Assembly: GCF_042653545.1 (NCBI RefSeq)
Contig: NZ_JBHSIS010000020.1
Coordinates: forward strand, 310,001-374,000
Reading direction: 5' to 3'
DNA: 64,000 nt
Source: Actinophytocola glycyrrhizae
Lineage (GTDB): Bacteria > Actinomycetota > Actinomycetes > Mycobacteriales > Pseudonocardiaceae
Under the pieces are notes generated by a model. That model searched no databases and had not been told where the DNA came from. It saw only the letters and a list, made by a program, of their open reading frames with translations. A program made the position numbers and the translations under genes. This document shows positions 8,334-15,859 of the stretch, piece after piece. How positions within the stretch are numbered: the stretch's first letter is position 1; each line of letters begins with the position of its first letter.

Positions 8334-8369
8334 GTGGGCATGCGCCCACTAGTGTGGGCACATGCCCAC
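8334..8369. promoter_or_regulatory. Tandem TetR operators, GTGGGC-N4-GCCCAC twice
   Basis: Two 16-base palindromes, GTGGGCATGCGCCCAC (8334-8349) and GTGGGCACATGCCCAC (8354-8369), separated by TAGT. Each is palindromic in its arms, and the two halves are also inverted copies of each other with one mismatch. Centres are 20 bases apart, about two helical turns. The second box covers the ATG of the methyltransferase gene (8362), and the -10-like TAGTGT (8350-8355) lies in the spacer. Binding by the adjacent TetR protein is inferred from position. Confidence 0.82.
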
Positions 8370-9168
8370 TGTACCGGCGGAACCCGCTGGAGAAGCACAC
8401 CGCGCCAGGGCACTTGCGGAGTCGTTCGGTGCGGACGCCGACCGCTACGACCGTGCGCGGCCCGGCTATCCCGCCGCCATGGTCGACCGGATCGTCGCCG
8501 CGAGCCCTGGCAGGAACGTGGTCGACGTCGGCTGCGGCACCGGCATCGCCGCGCGCCAGTTCCGGGCCGTCGGCTGCACGGTGCTCGGCGTCGAGATCGA
8601 CCCCAGGATGGCAGCGGTCGCGAGGCGGCACGGGATCGAGGTCGAGGTGTCGCCGTTCGAGACCTGGGCCACCGGGGGCCGCGGGTTCGACGCGGTGGTG
8701 GCCGGGCAGACCTGGCACTGGGTGGACCCGGCCGCGGGCGCGGCGAAGGCGGCGGAAGCGCTCCGCCCCGGCGGGCGGCTCGCCGTGTTCTGGAACGTCG
8801 GCACGCCCCCGGCCGACCTGGGCGCGGCCTTCGCCGAGGTGTACCGCCGCGTGGTGCCCGGCTTTCCCGTCCAGGACGCGGCGACGATGGCCGAGTCGTC
8901 CTATGCGCCGTTCCTCGCGAACGCCGCGGCGGGGATCCGGGCCGCGGGCGGGTTCGGCGAACCGGAGGAGTGGTCGTTCGACTGGAGCCGCTCCTACACC
9001 AAACGGGAGTGGCTGGACCACGTCCCCACCGCTGGTGGGCACAGCAGGTTCCCGCCGGAACAGCTCGCGGAACTCCTGTCCGGCATCGGCACCGCGCTCG
9101 ACGACGCGGGCGGGGGCTTCACGATGGCCTACACCGCGGTCGTGCTCACGGTGGTGCGTGCGGGCTGA
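8362..9168 (+). CDS. Class I SAM-dependent methyltransferase
   Basis: A 268-residue methyltransferase with a Rossmann-type core. Motif I is NVVDVGCGTGIAARQF at about residues 52-67, followed by GVEIDPRMAAVARRHG (acidic residue for SAM ribose), FDAVVAGQTWHWVDP and ALRPGGRLAVFWN. This WHWVD type resembles YcgJ/UbiE-like small-molecule methyltransferases. The substrate is unknown. The start ATG lies within the second TetR operator and 6 bases after TAGTGT, so the mRNA is probably leaderless and directly shut off by the divergent TetR regulator. Confidence 0.9.
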   Translation: MPTVPAEPAGEAHRARALAESFGADADRYDRARPGYPAAMVDRIVAASPGRNVVDVGCGTGIAARQFRAVGCTVLGVEIDPRMAAVARRHGIEVEVSPFETWATGGRGFDAVVAGQTWHWVDPAAGAAKAAEALRPGGRLAVFWNVGTPPADLGAAFAEVYRRVVPGFPVQDAATMAESSYAPFLANAAAGIRAAGGFGEPEEWSFDWSRSYTKREWLDHVPTAGGHSRFPPEQLAELLSGIGTALDDAGGGFTMAYTAVVLTVVRAG

Positions 9169-9185
9169 CACCGCACGACGCCGGA

Positions 9186-9210
9186 CTCCTGGCCCGGATG
9201 CGGCCAGGAG
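9186..9210. terminator. Bidirectional hairpin between convergent genes
   Basis: CTCCTGGCC and GGCCAGGAG form a perfect 9-base-pair stem with a 7-base loop. It lies in the 54-base gap between the ends of the methyltransferase (plus) and the MetE-like gene (minus), the place expected for a shared terminator. Confidence 0.65.
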
Positions 9211-9222
9211 CCCGGGAACCGT

Positions 9223-10287
9223 TCAGACGCCGAGTTCCGCCGCGGCCATGGCCGTGCCCCGCACCCGTGCCTCGATCTTGGCGAACGCGAGGTCCCGCGA
9301 CGTGGACGTGTCGTCCGCGAACGGTGCGAAGCCGCAGTCGTCGCACGTGCCGAGCTGGCCGACCGGGAGGTACCTGGCGGCGAGCAGCACCCGGTCCCGC
9401 ACCTCCTCCGGGGTTTCCGCCGTCGTGCCGATCGGGTTGGTCACGCCGACGAACACCCGGATGCCCGGCCGCAGCTGGTCCGCGATGATCCGCAGGACCC
9501 GCTCCGGGTCGGGTTCGCTCGCGAGCTGGACGTAGAAGTTGCCCGCCTTGAGCTGGAACAGCTTCGGCAGCAGCCCGGCGTAGTCGACGTCGAGGCTGTG
9601 CGTCGAGTCGTGGTCACCGCCAGGGCAGGTGTGCACGCCGAGCTTGGCGCGTTCCTCGTCGCCGAACCGGCCGAGCACCTCGTTGTTGAGCGCGACGAAG
9701 TCGTCGAGCACTCCACCGGACGGGTCGAGCTTGAGGGACAGCCTGCCTTCGGTGAAGTCGAGTTGCACCGAGTGCGCGCCCGCGTCGAGACACCGCCGGA
9801 TGTCGGCCTCCGCCTCGTCGGCGAGGTCGGCGAGGAACTGCTCGCGCGAGTAGCCGTCGATCCCGTTCCCCGGATACAGCAGGCTGAGGGCGGACGGCGC
9901 GATCACCGCCTGCTTCACCGGCCTGCTCGTGTGCTCCCGCGCGGCGAGCAGGTAGGTGTCCGCGTGCGTCTGGTACCGGAACGGGCCCGCGGTCAGCACC
10001 GGCAGCTGCCTGGAGTGTCCGTCGGCGAACGGGATCACCGCGCCGTCCGCGGCCAAGGTCGTCAGTCCCGCGATGGGGTAGGTGACGAAGCTCGGCTTGG
10101 ACTGTTCCCCGTCCACGAGCACGGTGCAGCCCAGGTCCTCCAGTCTGGTCAGGGTTTCCGCGGTCGCCCTGTCCTGCAGCGCGGCGAGCTCAGCGTCGCT
10201 CGTCCTGCCTTCCGCGTGTGCGGCGAGGGCGGCCTGCAGGGTGCTCGGCCGGGGGATGCTGCCGATCGGCTCGGTCGGGATGCTCAT
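9223..10287 (-). CDS. Cobalamin-independent methionine synthase (MetE) C-terminal domain-like protein
   Basis: A 354-residue protein equal to the catalytic half of MetE (UROD/MetE-like barrel), which transfers a methyl group to a zinc-bound thiol. The expected zinc ligands are visible: His and Cys in GVHTCPGGD, Glu in DFTEGRLSL and Cys in LGTCDDCGF. It opens PTEPIGSIPRPSTLQAALA, typical of this stand-alone family. The N-terminal half of MetE that binds folate is missing, so the methyl donor may not be folate. ATG at 10287 is the chosen start; a strong RBS is not seen. Confidence 0.85.
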   Translation of the reverse strand: MSIPTEPIGSIPRPSTLQAALAAHAEGRTSDAELAALQDRATAETLTRLEDLGCTVLVDGEQSKPSFVTYPIAGLTTLAADGAVIPFADGHSRQLPVLTAGPFRYQTHADTYLLAAREHTSRPVKQAVIAPSALSLLYPGNGIDGYSREQFLADLADEAEADIRRCLDAGAHSVQLDFTEGRLSLKLDPSGGVLDDFVALNNEVLGRFGDEERAKLGVHTCPGGDHDSTHSLDVDYAGLLPKLFQLKAGNFYVQLASEPDPERVLRIIADQLRPGIRVFVGVTNPIGTTAETPEEVRDRVLLAARYLPVGQLGTCDDCGFAPFADDTSTSRDLAFAKIEARVRGTAMAAAELGV

Positions 10288-10567
10288 GGCTACGGACACT
10301 ACGAATGATCGAGACCGCCGTGGGGGCCGGAAGAGGAGTTCACTCGTTCGGCCGCACGGCCCGTCCGCGTTGCTGCTGGGCGGTCGGCCACCGCCTCGGC
10401 GCGTTGGGCGAGTCCCCCGCCCAGGAGGGGTACGGCACGGTGGCCCGTGTTGTCGGTGGCCGGAGACCACCAGCAGGGTGACGACGCGGGCACACCGTGC
10501 GCGCGAACGGACGTTAACCGACCGCGCGGTGTGGTGGGAGTAGTTCGTTGCTCCCGGGAACGCGGTG
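10288..10567. other. Intergenic region with inverted repeats, possible structured leader
   Basis: No gene is supported here. Between 10370 and 10490 there are several complementary stretches, including CGGCCACCG paired with CGGTGGCCG about 60 bases later, with smaller stems such as CACGGTGGCCCGTG between. Parts of the plus strand recall a B12-box (GCCGGAGACCACC), but the conserved core of a cobalamin riboswitch, seen clearly elsewhere in this window, is not present. I therefore leave it as a possible structured RNA or just a divergent control region for the MetE-like gene and the hydroxyproline operon. Confidence 0.25.
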
Positions 10568-10587
10568 CTATGTGACATAGTACTGGC
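10568..10587 (+). promoter_or_regulatory. Operator palindrome and -10 of the hydroxyproline operon
   Basis: CTATGTGACATAG (10568-10580) is a perfect 13-base palindrome with the GT-N-AC core common to operators of FadR/FCD-type GntR regulators. A -10-like CATAGT (10576-10581) overlaps it, with 6 bases to the GTG at 10588, so transcription is probably leaderless and repressed from this site. The likely regulator is the GntR protein encoded at the end of the operon. Confidence 0.6.
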
Positions 10588-11730
10588 GTGGCGGTGGACG
10601 TGGTGGTGGTCGGGGCCGGGATGGTCGGGGCCGCCTGCGCGTACCACTGCGCCGCCGCCGGGCTGCGGGTCGCCGTGCTCGACCGGGGTGGCGTCGCCGC
10701 GGGCACGACCAGCGGCGGCGAGGGCAACATCCTGGTGTCCGACAAGGAACCCGGCCCGGAGCTGGACCTCGCGCTGCTGTCCGTGCGGCTGTGGCGGGAA
10801 CTGGGGGAGCGGCTCGGCGCGGACCGGTTCGAGCTGGAGCACAAGGGCGGGGTGGTCGTCGCGAGGACCGCCGCGGCTCGCGCCGGGCTCGCGGACCTCA
10901 CCGAGCGGCAGCGTGCGTGCGGCGTCGAGGCCCTGGACGTGACCGCGGAGGACCTCCCGGCGCTGGAACCCAACCTCACGCGTGACGTCACCGGCGGTGC
11001 GCACTACCCGCAGGACATGCAGGTCCAGCCCATGCTCGCCGCCGCGGCGCTGCTGCGTGCCGCGCGGGAGCTCGGTGCCACCGTCCACACCGGAACCGAG
11101 GTGCGCGGGTTCACCCGCGGTCGCCGTGGCGCCGTCACCGGGGTGCGCACCGGCAGCGCTGACGTGCCCGCCCGGTGGGTGGTCAACGCCGCCGGGACGT
11201 GGGGCGGCGAGGTCGCGGGGCTTGCCGGGGTGGCGCTGCCTGTGCTGCCGCGCAAGGGTTTCGTCCTGGTCACCGAACCGCTGCCGAGGGTCGTCCGGCA
11301 CAAGGTGTACTCCGCCGACTACGTGGCCGGCGTGGCGAGCGACGACGCCGGGCTGGAGACGTCCGTCGTGGTCGAGGGGACCAGGGGCGGGACCGTCCTC
11401 ATCGGAGCGAGCCGGGAACGGGTCGGGTTCGACCGCCGGATGTCGCTGCCCGTGGTGCGCGGGCTCGCCGCGCAGGCCATCGGGCTGTTCCCGTTCCTCG
11501 CCGAGGTGACGCTGCTGCGCACCTACCTCGGGTTCCGGCCGTACTGCCCGGACCACCTGCCGGTGATCGGGCCGGATCCCCGGGCGCCCGGGCTCGTGCA
11601 CGCGTGTGGCCACGAGGGCGCCGGGATCGGGCTGTCCGCCGCGACCGGGCACCTCATCGCGCAGATCCTGACCGGGGTGGCGCCCGACCTGGACCTGGCA
11701 CCGTTTCGGCCGGAGCGGTTCGCGGCATGA
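10588..11730 (+). CDS. FAD-dependent oxidoreductase, D-hydroxyproline dehydrogenase subunit (DadA/SoxB type)
   Basis: A 380-residue DAO-family flavoprotein. The FAD-binding dinucleotide motif is at the N-terminus (VVVVGAGMVGAACAYHCAAA). The FAD-contacting C-terminal strand is GLVHACGHEGAGIGLSAATG. The family oxidises secondary amino acids such as proline, sarcosine or hydroxyproline. The genes behind it (small 2Fe-2S protein, FAD/NAD oxidoreductase, DHDPS-like deaminase, hydroxyproline epimerase) make the substrate cis-4-hydroxy-D-proline by context. Electron transfer probably runs through the other two subunits. GTG start, leaderless; its end overlaps the next ATG. Confidence 0.88.
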   Translation: MAVDVVVVGAGMVGAACAYHCAAAGLRVAVLDRGGVAAGTTSGGEGNILVSDKEPGPELDLALLSVRLWRELGERLGADRFELEHKGGVVVARTAAARAGLADLTERQRACGVEALDVTAEDLPALEPNLTRDVTGGAHYPQDMQVQPMLAAAALLRAARELGATVHTGTEVRGFTRGRRGAVTGVRTGSADVPARWVVNAAGTWGGEVAGLAGVALPVLPRKGFVLVTEPLPRVVRHKVYSADYVAGVASDDAGLETSVVVEGTRGGTVLIGASRERVGFDRRMSLPVVRGLAAQAIGLFPFLAEVTLLRTYLGFRPYCPDHLPVIGPDPRAPGLVHACGHEGAGIGLSAATGHLIAQILTGVAPDLDLAPFRPERFAA

Positions 11731-11996
11731 CCACCTTCTCGTTCGCGGGTGCGGACATCCCGGCCGAGCCGGGGCAGAGCATCGGTGCCGCGCTGCTGGC
11801 CGCCGGGTACCGGTCGGTGCGGACCACCCGCCGTGACGGCGCGCCCCGCGGGCTGTTCTGCGGCATCGGCGTGTGCTTCGACTGCCTGGTCGTGGTGAAC
11901 GGGCGGCCCGGTCTGCTGGCCTGCGTGACCGAGGCCCGTGCCGGCGACGAGGTGCGACCGCAGGAAGGAACCGGCCGTGACCACCTCGCCTGCTGA
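11727..11996 (+). CDS. Small (2Fe-2S) subunit of D-hydroxyproline dehydrogenase
   Basis: An 89-residue ferredoxin-like protein. The cluster-binding cysteines are in GLFCGIGVCFDCLVVVNG with the fourth in LLACVTEA, the plant-type C-x4-C-x2-C-xn-C arrangement. It is the usual gamma-type subunit in heterotrimeric D-hydroxyproline/amine dehydrogenases and carries electrons between the flavin subunits. Its ATG overlaps the preceding TGA (ATGA), and its own end overlaps the start of the next gene by 20 bases, so translation of the three subunits is coupled. Confidence 0.88.
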   Translation: MTTFSFAGADIPAEPGQSIGAALLAAGYRSVRTTRRDGAPRGLFCGIGVCFDCLVVVNGRPGLLACVTEARAGDEVRPQEGTGRDHLAC

Positions 11997-13296
11997 CCTC
12001 ACCGTCATCGGCGCGGGACCCGCGGGGCTCGCGGCGGCCGCCGCCGCACGCCGGGCCGGGGCACGGGTCGCCCTCCTGGACTCCGGTGCCCGGATCGGCG
12101 GGCAGTACTGGCGGCACCGGGACGGACGTGACCCGGTGCCTGCGCGGCTGCGGCAGGACGTCCTGCCCGGCCACGCCGTCTGGCACGTCGAGGCCACCGC
12201 CGAGGGCTTCACCACCCACACCACCGAAGGCGAGGTCCGCTCCCGGACCGTGATCGTCGCGACCGGCGCCTACGACCGCCAGGTCCCGTTCCCCGGCTGG
12301 ACCCTCCCCGGTGTGTTCACCGCGGGTGGCGCGCAGGCCCTGCTCAAGGGACACGGCGTCCTGGTCGGCGACCGGGTGGTCGTCGCGGGCTCCGGGCCCT
12401 TCCTCCTGCCGGTCGCCGCCGGGCTCGCCGCGGCCGGGGCCCGGGTGGCCGGCGTCTTCGAGGCCGGAGCGCCCGCCGGGTTCGCCCGCCACCCGCTCGC
12501 CGTCGTCCGCAACGCGGGCAAGCTGGTCGAAGGCGCGCGGTACCTGCGGGTGCTGCGCGAGCACCGCGTGCCACTCCACGCGAGGACGACCGTCGTCGCC
12601 GCGCACGGCGCGGACCGGGTGCGTGCCGTCACCGTTGCCCGGCTCGACCGGGACTGGCGGCCGGTGGCCGAACGGGACATCGCCTGCGACGCCGTCGCGG
12701 TCGGGTACGGGTTCACCCCGCGGGTCGAGCTTGCGTTGCAGCTCGGCTGCGACACCAGGGTCGACACCGACGGGAGCCTCGTCGCCACCGTCGACGAGTG
12801 GCAGCGTGGGTCGGTGCCCGGTGTCTATCTCGCCGGTGAGGTGTGCGGGGTCGGTGGCGCGCAACTGTCCGTCGTGGAGGGGGTGATCGCCGGGGGCCAC
12901 GCCGCCGGGACGGTCCCGCACCGGCGGCTGCTGCGGAAGCGGGCCGCGTTGCGCGCGTTCGCGGCCGCCATGCACGACACGTACCGCGTCGGTGCGGGCA
13001 GGCACGACTGGCTCACCGGTGACACCCTCGTCTGCCGGTGCGAGGAGGTGCCGGTCAGCGAGATCCTGCGGTCGGTCACCGAACTCGGCGCCACCGACGC
13101 ACGCGGCGCGAAGCTGCTCGCCCGCCCCGGCATGGGGCTGTGCCAGGGGCGGGTGTGCGGGTACGCGACCGCGGGCCTGGTCGCGCGGGCGTGCGGGCGG
13201 CCGGTGAGCGCGGCCGACCTGCGCGGCATGGCTGCCCGGCCCATCGCGGCGCCGGTGACCCTTTCGGATGTGGCGCAACCCTTGGAGGACGGATGA
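11977..13296 (+). CDS. FAD/NAD(P)-dependent oxidoreductase subunit of D-hydroxyproline dehydrogenase
   Basis: A 439-residue pyridine nucleotide-disulfide type oxidoreductase. The FAD motif is TVIGAGPAGLAAAAAARRAG near residue 10, a second nucleotide motif is VVVAGSGPFLLPVAAGLAAA at about 130, and VPGVYLAGEVCGVGGAQLSV is the C-terminal FAD contact. The last 90 residues carry a BFD-like Cys set, LVCRCEEVPVSEIL and GMGLCQGRVCG, expected to bind an iron-sulfur cluster. This matches the alpha subunit of octopine/hydroxyproline-type dehydrogenases. GTG start at 11977 with AAGGAA upstream. Confidence 0.87.
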   Translation: MTTSPADLTVIGAGPAGLAAAAAARRAGARVALLDSGARIGGQYWRHRDGRDPVPARLRQDVLPGHAVWHVEATAEGFTTHTTEGEVRSRTVIVATGAYDRQVPFPGWTLPGVFTAGGAQALLKGHGVLVGDRVVVAGSGPFLLPVAAGLAAAGARVAGVFEAGAPAGFARHPLAVVRNAGKLVEGARYLRVLREHRVPLHARTTVVAAHGADRVRAVTVARLDRDWRPVAERDIACDAVAVGYGFTPRVELALQLGCDTRVDTDGSLVATVDEWQRGSVPGVYLAGEVCGVGGAQLSVVEGVIAGGHAAGTVPHRRLLRKRAALRAFAAAMHDTYRVGAGRHDWLTGDTLVCRCEEVPVSEILRSVTELGATDARGAKLLARPGMGLCQGRVCGYATAGLVARACGRPVSAADLRGMAARPIAAPVTLSDVAQPLEDG

Positions 13297-14180
13297 CCAG
13301 GCCGTGGCACGGAGTTCTGGTGGCGACCGCGCTGCCGATGACCGACGACCGGGAGGTCGACCACGACCGGTTCGCCGGGCACGTCGCGTGGCTCGCCGCC
13401 AACGGCTGCGACGGTGTCACCCCGAACGGGTCGCTGGGCGAGTACCCGACGCTGACCGTCGAGGAACGTGCGCGCGTGGTGCGGACCGCGGTGGCCGCCG
13501 CGCCGGAGGGGTTCACCGTGCTGCCTGGCGTCGGTGCGTACGGGGCCGCCGAGTCGCGGCGGTGGGCGGAACAGGCGGCGGAGGCCGGGTGTCCCGCGGT
13601 GATGTCGTTGCCGCCCAACGCCTACCGTGCGGACGAGCGGGCCGTGCTCGCGCACTACCGTGAGGTCGCCAAGGCCGGGGTGCCGATCGTGGCGTACAAC
13701 AACCCCGTCGACACCAAGGTCGATCTCGTTCCCGAACTGCTCGCCGAGCTGTACCGGGAGGGGTTGATCGTCGGGGTCAAGGAGTTCACCGGTGACGTGC
13801 GGCGTCCCTACCGCATCGCCGAGCTCGAACCCGGCCTCGACGTGCTGTGCGGCGCCGACGATGTGGCGCTCGAACTCGCGGTCGCCGGGGCGGTCGGGTG
13901 GATCGCCGGGTTCCCCAACGCGCTGCCGAGGTCCACGGTGGAGTTCTGGCGGGCGGCGGTGGCCGGTGACCTCGCCACCGCGTTGCCGCTGTACCGGGTG
14001 TTGCACCCGTTGCTGCGGTGGGACTCCCGGGTCGAGTTCGTGCAGGCCATCAAGCTGAGCATGGACATCGCGGGCCGGTACGGTGGGCCGTGCCGGCAGC
14101 CGAGGGTGCCGCTCACCCCCGAGCACGAGGCCGCCGTCCGGCTGGCCACCGAGCGGGCGCTCGCGCAGGGACTGTCCTGA
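13293..14180 (+). CDS. Dihydrodipicolinate synthase family protein, probable pyrroline-4-hydroxy-2-carboxylate deaminase
   Basis: A 295-residue class I aldolase-fold enzyme. The Schiff-base lysine is in IVGVKEFTGD (about residue 164), the YNNP turn in IVAYNNPVDT, and the substrate-binding loop in GVTPNGSLGEYPTLT. Family members include dihydrodipicolinate synthase and the deaminase of the hydroxyproline pathway, which converts 1-pyrroline-4-hydroxy-2-carboxylate to 2-oxoglutarate semialdehyde. The operon context (dehydrogenase before, 4-hydroxyproline epimerase after) supports the second. RBS GGAGG, ATGA overlap with the upstream gene. Confidence 0.85.
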   Translation: MTRPWHGVLVATALPMTDDREVDHDRFAGHVAWLAANGCDGVTPNGSLGEYPTLTVEERARVVRTAVAAAPEGFTVLPGVGAYGAAESRRWAEQAAEAGCPAVMSLPPNAYRADERAVLAHYREVAKAGVPIVAYNNPVDTKVDLVPELLAELYREGLIVGVKEFTGDVRRPYRIAELEPGLDVLCGADDVALELAVAGAVGWIAGFPNALPRSTVEFWRAAVAGDLATALPLYRVLHPLLRWDSRVEFVQAIKLSMDIAGRYGGPCRQPRVPLTPEHEAAVRLATERALAQGLS

Positions 14181-15181
14181 TGCGTGCCAACCGGGTGTTC
14201 CACGCCGTCGACTCGCACACCGAGGGCATGCCCACCCGCGTGATCACCGGCGGTGTCGGGGTCGTTCCCGGGGACACCATGTTCGCGCGACGGCGGCATT
14301 TCATGGCGCATCTCGACCATCTGCGGCAGCTGCTGATGTACGAGCCGCGCGGGCACTCCGCGATGAGCGGCGCGATCCTGCAGCCGCCCGCGCGCGACGA
14401 CGCCGACTGGGGCGTCCTGTTCATCGAGGTGTCCGGTTGCCTGCCGATGTGCGGGCACGGGACGATCGGGGTGGCCACCGTGCTGGTGGAGACCGGCATG
14501 GTGGACGTGGTCGAGCCGGTCACGACGATCCGGCTGGACACCCCCGCCGGTCTGGTCGTCGCGGACGTGGCGGTGGCGGACGGGGTGGCTCGGTCGGTCA
14601 CCATCCGGAACGTGCCGTCGTTCTCCGCCGGGCTGGACCGGGTGGTCGACGTGCCGGGGTTCGGTGCGGTCCGGTACGACATGGCCTTCGGCGGCAACTT
14701 CTACGCCATTCTCGGGGTCGAGCAGCTCGGGCTTCCGTTCGCACTGGCCGAGAAGCAGCGGTTGCTCGAGGCCGGTCTGTCCATCATGGACGCGGTGAAC
14801 GCGCGGGACCGGCCGGTGCACCCGGAGAACCCCGACATCAGTGGGTGCCACCACGTCTATCTCGCCGCGCCCGGGTCGACGGCGCGCCATTCCCGGCACG
14901 CGATGGCGATCCACCCTGGTTGGTTCGACCGGTCGCCGTGCGGCACCGGGACCAGCGCGCGGATGGCGCAGCTGCATGCCCGTGGCGAGCTGCCGCTGGA
15001 CACCGACTTCCGCAACGAGTCCTTCATCGGCACGCACTTCGTCGGCAGGCTGGTGGCGTCGACTTCCGTCGGCGGGGTGCCGGCCGTGGTGCCCACGATC
15101 ACGGGACGTGCCTGGCTGACCGGGACCGCGCAGTACTTCCTTGATCCGTCCGACCCGTTTCCGCAGGGGTTCCGGCTGTGA
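14180..15181 (+). CDS. 4-hydroxyproline 2-epimerase (proline racemase family)
   Basis: A 333-residue proline-racemase-fold enzyme that inverts C2 of trans-4-hydroxy-L-proline to give cis-4-hydroxy-D-proline. Both catalytic cysteines are visible: the first in CLPMCGHGTIGVAT and the second in SPCGTGTSARMAQL. Having two Cys points to an epimerase; the related trans-3-hydroxyproline dehydratases have Thr at the second place. The N-terminal HAVDSHTEGMPTRVI is typical. It starts by TGATG overlap with the deaminase gene. It supplies the substrate for the dehydrogenase encoded first in the operon. Confidence 0.92.
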   Translation: MRANRVFHAVDSHTEGMPTRVITGGVGVVPGDTMFARRRHFMAHLDHLRQLLMYEPRGHSAMSGAILQPPARDDADWGVLFIEVSGCLPMCGHGTIGVATVLVETGMVDVVEPVTTIRLDTPAGLVVADVAVADGVARSVTIRNVPSFSAGLDRVVDVPGFGAVRYDMAFGGNFYAILGVEQLGLPFALAEKQRLLEAGLSIMDAVNARDRPVHPENPDISGCHHVYLAAPGSTARHSRHAMAIHPGWFDRSPCGTGTSARMAQLHARGELPLDTDFRNESFIGTHFVGRLVASTSVGGVPAVVPTITGRAWLTGTAQYFLDPSDPFPQGFRL

Positions 15182-15834
15182 CCGACTCGTTCGCCGCGCT
15201 GGGTGGCCGCCGGAACCTGCGGGAGGAGATCACGGAGACGTTGCGTGCGGCGGTGATCACCGGGGAACTGCGCCCCGGGGTGGTGTACTCGGCGCCCAGC
15301 CTCGCCGCGCAGTTCGGGGTGTCGGCCACCCCGGTGCGGGAGGCCATGCTCGACCTGGCCGGTGAGGGCCTCGTCGACTCGGTGCGCAACAAGGGGTTTC
15401 GGGTCACTTCGGTCTCGGAGAAGGATCTGGACGACCTCAGTGAGCTGCGGGCGTTGATCGAGGTGCCCACTGTCCGGCGGATCGCTTCGGCCGGGGTGGC
15501 GCAACCGGTGCTGGCGAAGCTGCGGCCGCTGGCGGTGGCGATCGAGTCGGCTGCCGCTGCCGGCGATCTCATCACGCATGTCGCGGCCGACATGGAGTTT
15601 CACCTCCGGCTGCTCGCCCTTGCCGGGAATGTTCACCTGGTGGAGACGGTGCGTTCGCTGCGTGCCCGGTCCCGGATCTACGGGTTGCGGAAGCTTGCCG
15701 ACCGGGGCGAGCTGGTGCCGTCCGCGCGGGAGCATGCCGTGTTGCTCGACCTCGTCGGGGCCGGGGACGCCGACGGGGCGGAGCGGCTCATGGATCGGCA
15801 CATCCGTCACGTGCGGGGAATCTGGGCTTCGTGA
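15178..15834 (+). CDS. GntR family (FCD) regulator of hydroxyproline operon
   Basis: A 218-residue regulator. The winged helix-turn-helix is at residues 14-75 (REEITETLRAAVITGELRPG, SLAAQFGVSATPVREAMLDL). An FCD ligand domain follows, with the metal-binding His/Asp pattern (HVAADMEFHLRLL, MDRHIRHV). The start overlaps the epimerase stop as GTGA. As last gene of the operon it is well placed to repress the whole unit from the palindrome at 10568-10580 until a hydroxyproline-derived ligand binds. That last step is inference. Confidence 0.9.
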   Translation: MTDSFAALGGRRNLREEITETLRAAVITGELRPGVVYSAPSLAAQFGVSATPVREAMLDLAGEGLVDSVRNKGFRVTSVSEKDLDDLSELRALIEVPTVRRIASAGVAQPVLAKLRPLAVAIESAAAAGDLITHVAADMEFHLRLLALAGNVHLVETVRSLRARSRIYGLRKLADRGELVPSAREHAVLLDLVGAGDADGAERLMDRHIRHVRGIWAS

Positions 15835-15859
15835 CCGGCTCGTCAGCTGTGCCGGTCAC
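15831..15859. terminator. Hairpin between convergent genes
   Basis: GTGACCGGC and GCCGGTCAC form a perfect 9-base-pair stem with an 11-base loop. It spans the stop codons of the GntR gene (plus) and the acyltransferase gene (minus) and probably terminates both. Confidence 0.55.

Noticed and set aside
10440..10490. Cobalamin riboswitch before the hydroxyproline operon
   Set aside because: A B12-box-like GCCGGAGACCACC is present, but the GGAA-CCGGTG core seen in both true riboswitches of this window is absent, and the operon has no link with B12.
10288..13278. The long minus-strand frame running upstream of the MetE-like gene
   Set aside because: It is antisense to the hydroxyproline dehydrogenase genes, which have clear families, motifs and start-stop overlaps.
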